From assembly GCA_900540885.1 (NCBI GenBank), contig UQHJ01000047.1, positions 1-17,772 on the forward strand: DNA of 17,772 nucleotides, given 5' to 3'. Position 1 is the stretch's first letter. Each line of letters opens with the position of its first letter. Both the position numbers and the translations under genes were made by a program. This document shows, piece after piece, positions 1 to 5,792 of this stretch. The DNA is from an uncultured Prevotella sp. GTDB taxonomy: Bacteria > Bacteroidota > Bacteroidia > Bacteroidales > Bacteroidaceae. Under the pieces are notes generated by a model that made no database searches, was not told the DNA's origin, and worked only from the letters and a program-made list of their open reading frames with translations.

Positions 1-4
1 TTCA

Positions 5-44
5 AAAACACTGTGGGAGCGTGAAAGCGCTCCCTCAGTGTTTT
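5..44. terminator. Hairpin with GAAA loop, terminator-like
   Basis: Inverted repeat with arms at 5-22 and 27-44, one mismatch, closed by a GAAA tetraloop. It has A residues on the left and TTTT on the right, so it could end transcription arriving from either side. It probably serves a gene outside the window to the left. The T run is short, so efficient termination is uncertain. Confidence 0.5.
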
Positions 45-50
45 GAGAAA

Positions 51-144
51 TGAAACATGAAACTAAAAATGAAACATTAAAGTCGTATGTTTCACTCTTC
101 AAAAGAATTGATAATCAATAGGTTGAAACATAAAAATGAAACAT
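51..144. repeat. Dispersed TGAAACAT words
   Basis: The word TGAAACAT occurs forward at 51-58, 70-77, 124-131 and 137-144, and inverted at 87-94. The spacing is irregular, so this is not a clean tandem array. It resembles the other short-word repeats between genes in this window but uses its own word. No coding sequence is credible here. Function unknown. Confidence 0.55.
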
Positions 145-179
145 GAAAGATAAATCAAAGGTTCTGAAAATGTATGGAT

Positions 180-227
180 ATCATTAATGTTCAAAAGCCA
201 AAGCGCGAAGCGCGCCTTAATGTTCAT
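180..227 (-). repeat. Short copy of the GAACATTAAT / GCGCGAAGCGCGC repeat
   Basis: Read on the minus strand, this stretch matches 4786-4830 apart from a two-base insertion: a GAACATTAA word, the hairpin-forming core GCGCGCTTCGCGC, then another GAACATTAAT word. The core can pair with itself (GCGCG against CGCGC). It belongs to the same repeat family as 4781-4910 and 8736-8961. It lies just beyond the terminator of the barrel gene. Confidence 0.75.
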
Positions 228-253
228 CTCTTCGTTTCAAACACGAAAAAAAA

Positions 254-281
254 GGAACCACCCACGAACGTGAGTGATTCC
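254..281 (-). terminator. Intrinsic terminator of the outer-membrane barrel gene
   Basis: Twelve-base arms at 254-265 and 270-281 pair with two G-T wobbles around a GAAC loop. On the minus strand the hairpin is followed by a run of eight Ts (A run 246-253 on the plus strand), 55 bases after the stop codon of the barrel gene. A TTTTTT run on the plus strand makes it potentially bidirectional. Confidence 0.75.
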
Positions 282-336
282 GTTTTTTATTTGAAATTAC
301 CTGTATTCCAAATTATGAGTTTGGAAGGTGCGTTTT

Positions 337-873
337 TTAGAAGTTATAAACTACACCGAAGTTGAGGTTATTGCCAGAGAAGTTGAAGCCAAAGCCATCT
401 TCGCCATAAGCGCAGTTGGCATCATCAGCCTCGCGATAACCGAGGAAGCCAGCGTGAGCAATGAAGTCGAGGTTCTTGCAAAGGGCTACCTTTACACCAG
501 GTTGAACACCTACGCGCCAACCTACCTGAGCGTCAGAAGAGTGGTCACCAATCTTTGTCTTATAAGTAGCTACGCCAAAGCCCATGTCGAGGAAAAGACT
601 AACAGGACCAAACTTAACGTATGACCAACGAGCGTAAGGATCTACCTCGAAGCTATTCGTCTTAACGTGGTTTTTATAATTGTGTTCGTAACCAATGCCA
701 ATGCCTAAGTCCCACTTATCAGAGAGCTTGTAGCCGAGGTCGGGCTTAATAGTGAAGTTCGTGTGATTGGCATCCTTATTGCGCCAGAAGCCTACTTCGC
801 CACCTAGATAAACTTGTGCACTTGCAGTAAGAGATGCTGCTGCAACTGCGAGGGTAAGAAACAACTTTTTCAT
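337..873 (-). CDS. Outer-membrane beta-barrel protein
   Basis: A 178-residue protein with a clear Sec signal peptide (MKKLFLTLAVAAASLTASAQ, cleaved about residue 19-20). The rest alternates aromatic and polar residues in strands such as VYLGGEVGFW and WDLGIGIGYEHNY, with many glycines, and ends in NLNFGVVYNF. The terminal Phe is the usual outer-membrane insertion signal. The size fits a small eight-stranded barrel of the OmpA-like/porin type (OMP_b-brl clan), which sits in the outer membrane; no ligand can be read from the sequence. It is transcribed alone: it has its own promoter box at 1002-1032, a leader of about 120 bases and a terminator at 254-281. The start is the only Met before the signal peptide. 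The family is confident; the function is not assigned. Confidence 0.85.
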   Translation of the reverse strand: MKKLFLTLAVAAASLTASAQVYLGGEVGFWRNKDANHTNFTIKPDLGYKLSDKWDLGIGIGYEHNYKNHVKTNSFEVDPYARWSYVKFGPVSLFLDMGFGVATYKTKIGDHSSDAQVGWRVGVQPGVKVALCKNLDFIAHAGFLGYREADDANCAYGEDGFGFNFSGNNLNFGVVYNF

Positions 874-1001
874 TTTCTTCTTATCGATTAGTTTAGGTTT
901 GTAATGTAACGCACAACAACTGAGGGCGAATGAGAGATTATGTTCGCACGCTGTTGATAGCTTATGCGTTAATAAAGGTATTTATTTCTAATATCTGCTC
1001 G

Positions 1002-1032
1002 CAAAGATAGGAGGACAACTTATACAATGCAA
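1002..1032 (-). promoter_or_regulatory. Bacteroidetes-type promoter of the barrel gene
   Basis: On the minus strand TATCTTTG (1002-1009) is a perfect TAnnTTTG -7 box, and a TTG (1030-1032) lies 20 bases upstream as a -33 element. Transcription would start near 997, giving a leader of roughly 120 bases before the ATG at 873. Confidence 0.65.
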
Positions 1033-1113
1033 GTATTTTTTTAGATTTTACACGGTTTTCGGAATTATAGAACAACAAAAGGGGCTTTTAGGCAAAATTT
1101 ACAACTACATTTG

Positions 1114-1169
1114 AGGCCTCTCCCCCTAACTCCTCCCTGGTCGGGGGGAGGGGTTAGGGAGAGAGGCCT
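1114..1169. terminator. Long GC-rich hairpin after the DUF5723 gene
   Basis: Near-perfect palindrome of about 24-base arms, beginning AGGCCTCTCCCCCTAAC and returning as GTTAGGGAGAGAGGCCT. It begins 13 bases after the DUF5723 stop codon on the minus strand. On that strand it is not followed by a strong T run. I recognise this pyrimidine-rich palindrome as a common intergenic repeat in many bacterial genomes; its translation gives spurious PLPLTPPWSGGG-type peptides. It probably blocks transcription or protects the mRNA 3' end. Confidence 0.65.
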
Positions 1170-1181
1170 TATGGATTTTTT

Positions 1182-2591
1182 TTACAATGGGAAAGAGATG
1201 CCTAATGAAACGTTGCTGTTAGCACGATTCAAAGGAATGCCCTGCTTGCTCAACTTGCCAAAGAAGCGGTCGGTGCCAAGCGTGATGTTGAAGTGCTTAG
1301 CGTGGAGACTACCTACCATACCGCCTTGAACGCCGGTGCTGGTAAAGCCCATGCTTACTGCGAACTCAAACCACTTTACAGGAGCAATATTGGCTGAGAA
1401 GCGACCTTGATGATAGCTGTGGCGACCTGCCATGCGGCTTTGGTAGAGGAAGCCGAAGCGAAGGTTGCGATAAACGGGTAAGGTATATTCTGCACCTAAA
1501 CTGAGTGTGGCAGCCAACGCACGGCTGGTTGACTTGCAACCGTCGTCGTAAACGGCAAAGGCATCACCTAACTCATCGCCGAGCTCAGAGAACTGATCGC
1601 CAATGTCGCGGCCGTCGTTGTTGATAGGAATTTCTTCTTGGTGGTTGCCCTTACCAAAACCCTCAAACTCCCATTCACCTGCTGAAGAGGCGTGCTGAGC
1701 GTTCTTCCAATTGATGAAGCCAAGGTCGGTAAGAGCGGCACTTACGGTGAGGTCGTCCATTACCTTATAAGTAGCACCGAGGTCGAAGGCCAAACCAAAG
1801 CCTCCGAGGCCTGGCTTGAATTCGTCTAATTTGTCAATACGATGACGGTCGGGATCGTCGGGGTCTACCTTATCAGAAGTAGTGAACTTTGTATTCATCA
1901 CAGCGGCTGTAGCCTCTACGTTACCCGTTACGGCCCACTTGTCTTCCGCCATGCGGAACTTCACATCGTTTGCCTTTACATCAGCATAGGCAAGGCCGAA
2001 GAGGAACTTTACCTTACCGCCCACGGTGAGTTTGTCGTTAATCTTGTGGGAGTGGCCGAGTCCGAGTTCTACGTAGTTCTCAGAACGAATGCCGAGGTTC
2101 GACACGTCGTACTCCTCTTGACCGCCAATCGTCTTCATAAAGCTGAAGAGTGACTTAGGCAATGCGAGGTTGGTGTTAGAACGGAGGTTCATCTCTACCG
2201 AGTTGATACCGCCAAAGCCTTTGAAACCAAAACCGAAGAGTTGGTACTTGAGGTTAACTGACATGCGGTTGTTATCCTTCAGCTTACCAAGGAATTCATT
2301 GGCATCGACCATGGGGTGCATAAAGGTAGTGAGATTGTTGCCATTCTCACCATAGCCTTGCCAAGTGGGGTCCATTTTGTAAACGAACGTTTTCAGACCG
2401 AAGTTACCCGTTGTACCTACGTTGAAGTCGCCCATAAAGAGGGGCATGCTCACGTATGGCTTGTCAAGCAAGGCGGGGTTGATATCATGTCGGTTGACCG
2501 ACGATTGCATAAAGTAGTTGGTCGACGTCTCTTGTGCCACAGCGGGCAAAGCGAGCAGGGCGGCCATTGATAATATATGACGTAATTTCAT
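1182..2591 (-). CDS. DUF5723 family protein, predicted outer-membrane barrel
   Basis: A 469-residue protein from the Met at 2591. This start is preferred over the upstream Met at 2654 because it begins a normal signal peptide (MKLRHILSMAALLALPAVAQ) after an A-rich leader. The body has the DUF5723 pattern: an N-terminal segment with DINPALLDKPYVSMPLF, then a Gly- and aromatic-rich beta region with strands such as YVELGLGHSHKINDKLTVGG and ATYKVMDDLTVSAALTDLGF, and a C-terminal end VSLGISFPL. This resembles PorV/FadL-like barrels of Bacteroidota, so an outer-membrane location is likely. It follows the lipoprotein gene on the same strand with a gap of about 100 bases, so the two are probably co-transcribed and may work together at the cell surface. 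No enzymatic motif is visible. Confidence 0.8.
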   Translation of the reverse strand: MKLRHILSMAALLALPAVAQETSTNYFMQSSVNRHDINPALLDKPYVSMPLFMGDFNVGTTGNFGLKTFVYKMDPTWQGYGENGNNLTTFMHPMVDANEFLGKLKDNNRMSVNLKYQLFGFGFKGFGGINSVEMNLRSNTNLALPKSLFSFMKTIGGQEEYDVSNLGIRSENYVELGLGHSHKINDKLTVGGKVKFLFGLAYADVKANDVKFRMAEDKWAVTGNVEATAAVMNTKFTTSDKVDPDDPDRHRIDKLDEFKPGLGGFGLAFDLGATYKVMDDLTVSAALTDLGFINWKNAQHASSAGEWEFEGFGKGNHQEEIPINNDGRDIGDQFSELGDELGDAFAVYDDGCKSTSRALAATLSLGAEYTLPVYRNLRFGFLYQSRMAGRHSYHQGRFSANIAPVKWFEFAVSMGFTSTGVQGGMVGSLHAKHFNITLGTDRFFGKLSKQGIPLNRANSNVSLGISFPL

Positions 2592-2608
2592 GTTGAATTT
2601 TCTTTTGG

Positions 2609-2690
2609 GTTGTTGAGTTGACGAACTGACGAGTAAGTTCGTTTGTATAAACAAAGGGTACTCACTCGTTAACTTGTTAACTAAAAAACT
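2609..2690. repeat. Decayed inverted array of GTTGACGA words
   Basis: Eight-base words related to GTTGACGA run at 2609-2640 (clearest at 2617-2624 and 2625-2632). The reverse-complement forms TCGTTAAC (2666-2673) and TTGTTAAC (2674-2681) follow after a spacer, then CTAAAAAACT. The same words, order and T/A-rich tail occur at 7631-7833. The array fills most of the junction between the lipoprotein and DUF5723 genes and could fold in their shared mRNA. Confidence 0.6.
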
Positions 2691-2691
2691 A

Positions 2692-4539
2692 TTAGTTGAA
2701 ATCAGCTATTACGCCGCCCTCAACGCGTACTTTAATATCGTTCAACTTGAGATATTGGGTTGATACCAATTTGTGGTTACCATTGCTACCACTTGCGGCA
2801 CGAACCTTAAAGTAAATGCGGTCGATCTTGCTCAAGTCGTCATCGTGAGTCAACTTGGCCGAGAGCGTAAGTGCAGAAGCCTTCTCGTTGGTGCCGTCGC
2901 CAGCCTCAGCTGTAGCTTCAGTGAAGGTGATACCCGGAATGACGTCGCCATTCACATCGCGTGCTTCGAGTCCTACAACGAGGTCAAGGGGAATGGTGTT
3001 GAGTACGTTGGCTGTCACCTTGAGCGTACCATTCGACTTCAAGTCCTTCAAGTCGTCGTGCATGCTGCTGGTTGAGTCGTTATAAACAATGGTCAGACCA
3101 CCGTTAAACTCGAAGGGAACGAATACGCTATAAGCGGCATTGGCTTCGTAGTTGCGGCCCAATTCAATGGTATAGAGCTTATCTTGTACGTTAACTTTAC
3201 CATTGCTAAGGTCTACCTTGATGCTCTCAGGCAGTTTTTCAATCAAGCTGCTAAGGTTTGTCACATGGGCTTGGTCTGTAGCTACGCGTTCGCCTTCGGG
3301 ATCGTAGGGGGCAGCGCCTTGGTAATAGTAAACGGTGTTGTTCTGTTTAGCCTCCATGCTCGTAGCGGGCAAGCTAACCAACTTATTGTCTGACGCATTA
3401 GTATAGACAGAGGTAAGGTCGCCACTGAGGTTGATACCTACGGGTATGTTGGTCATGTCAGACGTGAAGCGGAGTGTGGGGTTAGAAGCAGCGATGCGTA
3501 CTTCGTCGTCCTTTAAGAAGTCGGGCAATGACTCAGCGATGTTGATGTCATTCACCGTAGGATTGATAGAGGGGCAGAACTTACCCGTCACGGTGTTGGC
3601 TGTGAGCTGATTGTTGTTGCCCACCTTGATTTCGAGGCGTACAGAAGCATAGTCGCCTTCGTGCATCTCAAACTGTCGGTTGCTATAGTTACCGAATGTC
3701 ACCTTACCAGCGAGCGCGATGTTGGCCTCATCGCCAGAGAGTACTATTTCCTTAGAACTACCAATTGAGCGGTTCAAGTCAACGCGGTCGAGCGAGAGAT
3801 TGCAAAGGTCAACCTCAGCTACGTTGTTGAGGGTGAGTGTACCCTTCTGCTTGAGCACGTGGTGGGTAGCGTTACCTGTAGCTTCCGTGAGTTCCCACTT
3901 CGTCTTATCGTAGCCACCTACGTGGAGCACTTTAGGTATCTTGATTGTCAATCCCTTCACTGTCCTGATACCCAACGTTACGTTGTCTGATGAGTTCTGC
4001 TTATACAGCTTCAGTGTAATGGGAGTAGACGTAACGGCAATGCTCTCTACGAACGATACGTCGTTAATGTCCTTAACCTTGAAGTCGATGCTTTGGTTAC
4101 CCTCCGCTTCTGCCTCTTCGGTCACGAAGTTGGCAGCAATGGGCAGTGGAGTGCCAGCGGGCACGTTAATGCCCTCCGCAGCTAACTGATCACGCACCTT
4201 TTCATAGTTGACAACCTCGTAGTTCATGCTCATGTGCGTATCGTTAAAGGTGGTGTTCACCTTGTCCACCTTTACGTTGAAGTGGGTCGTACCGTCTTCT
4301 ACCAAGTAGTAAAGGTTGTTCGCATCGAGCTTCACGCTTTCATCTACGGAGAGAATGTCGTCCAAATAAATCTTTTCTGTATTACCTAAGGGAGCGCTCA
4401 GACCTTCTGAGCCGAGCTTCATTGTTAGGTCTATCTTATTGACGTCATAAGAATCGTCAATGCAGCTTGTCAACAACAGTGCCGAACCAGCACACATCGC
4501 ACTGCCTAACAATAAGTGTTTAATAAAGAGATTTGCCAT
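2692..4539 (-). CDS. Large surface-type lipoprotein of unknown function
   Basis: A 615-residue protein with a lipoprotein signal peptide: a hydrophobic run, then LLLTSC with the lipidated Cys at residue 26. The next residues are IDDSYDVNKID, a Cys-Ile-Asp-Asp start that I recognise in unnamed Bacteroidales lipoproteins. The acidic residues right after the Cys fit the surface-export signal of Bacteroidota lipoproteins. The remainder is beta-rich, with repeated strand-turn patterns such as ITLKLYKQNSSDNVTLGI and LTLNNVAEVDLCNLSLDRVD, suggesting tandem beta-sandwich units. No catalytic motif is seen. A TACCTTTG box lies at 4649-4656. The DUF5723 gene follows on the same strand, so the pair probably forms a barrel-plus-lipoprotein unit. 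That functional link is inference. Confidence 0.8.
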   Translation of the reverse strand: MANLFIKHLLLGSAMCAGSALLLTSCIDDSYDVNKIDLTMKLGSEGLSAPLGNTEKIYLDDILSVDESVKLDANNLYYLVEDGTTHFNVKVDKVNTTFNDTHMSMNYEVVNYEKVRDQLAAEGINVPAGTPLPIAANFVTEEAEAEGNQSIDFKVKDINDVSFVESIAVTSTPITLKLYKQNSSDNVTLGIRTVKGLTIKIPKVLHVGGYDKTKWELTEATGNATHHVLKQKGTLTLNNVAEVDLCNLSLDRVDLNRSIGSSKEIVLSGDEANIALAGKVTFGNYSNRQFEMHEGDYASVRLEIKVGNNNQLTANTVTGKFCPSINPTVNDINIAESLPDFLKDDEVRIAASNPTLRFTSDMTNIPVGINLSGDLTSVYTNASDNKLVSLPATSMEAKQNNTVYYYQGAAPYDPEGERVATDQAHVTNLSSLIEKLPESIKVDLSNGKVNVQDKLYTIELGRNYEANAAYSVFVPFEFNGGLTIVYNDSTSSMHDDLKDLKSNGTLKVTANVLNTIPLDLVVGLEARDVNGDVIPGITFTEATAEAGDGTNEKASALTLSAKLTHDDDLSKIDRIYFKVRAASGSNGNHKLVSTQYLKLNDIKVRVEGGVIADFN

Positions 4540-4648
4540 AATTTTAATAGGTTTTATAGGATTATGGTTTAAAGTTATCGGATTACTTACGGCAAACCCA
4601 TTGTTAATGGATCTGTTTTTGTTAATATAGGTTTACCTTTTATTGCCA

Positions 4649-4656
4649 CAAAGGTA
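4649..4656 (-). promoter_or_regulatory. -7 box of the lipoprotein/DUF5723 unit
   Basis: TACCTTTG on the minus strand matches TAnnTTTG. It would place the start of transcription near 4645 and give a leader of about 105 bases. I see no convincing TTG -33 element at the right distance. Confidence 0.5.
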
Positions 4657-4720
4657 AGACAAATTGTTCAATATTTCCACTTAATTAAGAATTTTATTTA
4701 AAAAGGTTTTAAAATAAAGA

Positions 4721-4754
4721 ATAAGTGGCTGATATACGTGCATAAGTGGCTGAT
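4721..4754. repeat. Direct repeat of a 13-bp word, possible operator
   Basis: ATAAGTGGCTGAT occurs at 4721-4733 and again at 4742-4754, exactly 21 bases apart, about two helix turns. It lies 65-105 bases upstream of the -7 box of the lipoprotein gene and about 210 bases upstream of the dut promoter. Two same-phase sites suggest a dimeric regulator binding site, but this is inference. Confidence 0.5.
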
Positions 4755-4780
4755 GTGTGGGACTTTATTGAGAGGAAGGA

Positions 4781-4910
4781 AACATTAATGAACATTAAGG
4801 CGCGCTTCGCGCTTTGTTTTGAACATTAATTATCATTAATTGAACATTAATTATTTCATTAATTTTTTCGTTAATGTTCATTCTCGTTAGGCCACTAAAT
4901 TGCAGTTTAT
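4781..4910 (+). repeat. Copy of the GAACATTAAT intergenic repeat
   Basis: Two GAACATTAA words, the palindromic core GCGCGCTTCGCGC, then an AT-rich run of GAACATTAATT words. Positions 4802-4888 match 8870-8956 with only three differences (4865, 4879, 4885). The similarity continues weakly to AAATTGCAGTTTATCC at 4897-4912. Here only one arm is present, whereas 8736-8961 has both. It lies between the divergent lipoprotein and dut genes. The rest of the 4540-4979 gap holds only promoter elements and the direct repeat at 4721. Confidence 0.8.
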
Positions 4911-4964
4911 CCGTCTCACCATATTAATATTTTCGTTTTAATTTCATGTTCACCTCAAAATAAC

Positions 4965-4972
4965 TACCTTTG
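4965..4972 (+). promoter_or_regulatory. -7 box of dut, implying an almost leaderless mRNA
   Basis: TACCTTTG is a perfect TAnnTTTG box, and its last G is only seven bases before the ATG at 4980. Transcription should begin about 4976-4979, leaving no room for a ribosome-binding leader. A weak TTTC at 4942-4945 stands 19 bases upstream as the -33 position. Confidence 0.6.
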
Positions 4973-4979
4973 CATTGTT

Positions 4980-5414
4980 ATGAATATAAAAATCGTCAAT
5001 CATTCGCACCACGACCTGCCACGATATGCCACAGCACAAAGTGCAGGACTCGACCTCCGAGCCAACCTCGACCACGATATAACCCTGCAACCCATGCAAC
5101 GCACCCTCGTCCCGACAGGACTTTACATAGCCCTGCCCGATGGTTACGAAGCACAAGTGCGTCCACGTTCTGGCCTTGCCCTCAAACACGGCATTACCCT
5201 TCTCAACACGCCCGGCACCATCGATGCCGACTATCGAGGCGAAATCGGTGTTATTCTTGTCAATCTCTCTACCGAACCCTTTACAATCACCGACGGCGAC
5301 CGTATCGCACAACTCGTCATTGCACGCTATGAACAAGCACAATGGCAAGAGGTAGAAACGCTCGACTCTACCGAACGCGGTGCAGGAGGCTTCGGACATA
5401 CGGGAGCTAATTAA
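4980..5414 (+). CDS. dut: dUTP diphosphatase (dUTPase)
   Basis: A 144-residue trimeric-type dUTPase that hydrolyses dUTP to dUMP and diphosphate, keeping uracil out of DNA and supplying dUMP for thymidylate synthesis. All five signature motifs are present in order: AQSAGLDLRA (residues 19-28), RPRSGLAL, GTIDADYRGEIGVILVN (Asp and Tyr of the active site), DGDRIAQLVI, and RGAGGFGHTG near the C-terminus, the flexible lid that closes over the nucleotide. Length and motif spacing are normal. The ATG at 4980 gives the usual N-terminus (MNIKIVNHSHHDLP). It is the first gene of the plus-strand envelope cluster, an order I recognise in Bacteroidales. The TPR gene follows after a repeat array. Confidence 0.96.
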   Translation: MNIKIVNHSHHDLPRYATAQSAGLDLRANLDHDITLQPMQRTLVPTGLYIALPDGYEAQVRPRSGLALKHGITLLNTPGTIDADYRGEIGVILVNLSTEPFTITDGDRIAQLVIARYEQAQWQEVETLDSTERGAGGFGHTGAN

Positions 5415-5475
5415 TGTGAGAATGCTTGGTTAATGTGCAAATGTGAGAATGTGCAAATGTGCAAATGTGCAAATT
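5411..5475 (+). repeat. Left arm of the ATGTGCAA array
   Basis: Eight-base units ATGTGCAA, with variant ATGTGAGA, run in tandem at 5433-5472, after a looser unit (TTAATGTGAGAATG) at 5411-5424. The reverse-complement words fill 5552-5792 on the other side of a spacer, so the two arms can pair. The array begins at the dut stop codon. Confidence 0.8.
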
Positions 5476-5551
5476 GTCGCCTTTGTACAACTGAGTCTTT
5501 CTGCCCCTATTTGTACGTTAATGGCATAACAACGCAGCAACAATATACGAT

Positions 5552-5792
5552 CATTCGCACATTTGCACATTTCCCCCATTTGCACATTAATAAATTCATC
5601 CACCAACGCAGCAACAAAATGCGACCATTTGCACATTTGCACATTTGCACATTTGCACATTCCCCCTCATTTGCACATTTGCACATTCGCACATTTGCAC
5701 ATTTCCCCCCATTTGCACATTTGCACATTCGCACATTTGCACATTTCCCCCCATTTGCACATTTGCACATTTGCACATTTGCACATTCCCTC
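5552..5792 (+). repeat. Right arm: TTGCACAT array with 42-bp higher-order repeats
   Basis: Tandem TTGCACAT units, the reverse complement of the 5433-5472 units. From 5627 they are organised into blocks of four 8-bp units plus a C-rich tail: 5627-5668, 5669-5710, 5711-5752 (each 42 bp) and 5753-5792 (40 bp). The second and third blocks appear identical. A segment around CAACGCAGCAACAA is also duplicated at 5529 and 5603. The 8-bp unit has no stop codon in any of six frames, which explains the long overlapping ORFs here. Confidence 0.85.

Noticed and set aside
174..624. Two plus-strand ORFs (174-365 and 328-624)
   Set aside because: The first covers a repeat copy and a terminator; the second is antisense to the outer-membrane barrel gene.
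1111..1329. Plus-strand ORF with a PLPLTPPWSGGG start
   Set aside because: It is a translation of the GC-rich palindrome at 1114-1169 and then the antisense of the DUF5723 gene; such peptides are typical spurious calls.
4950..5399. 149-codon minus-strand ORF across dut
   Set aside because: It is the antisense of a gene with all five dUTPase motifs and shows no domain pattern or promoter.
5552..5792. CRISPR-like array
   Set aside because: The repeats are 8-bp tandem words with 42-bp blocks and no unique spacers of constant length; no cas genes are present.
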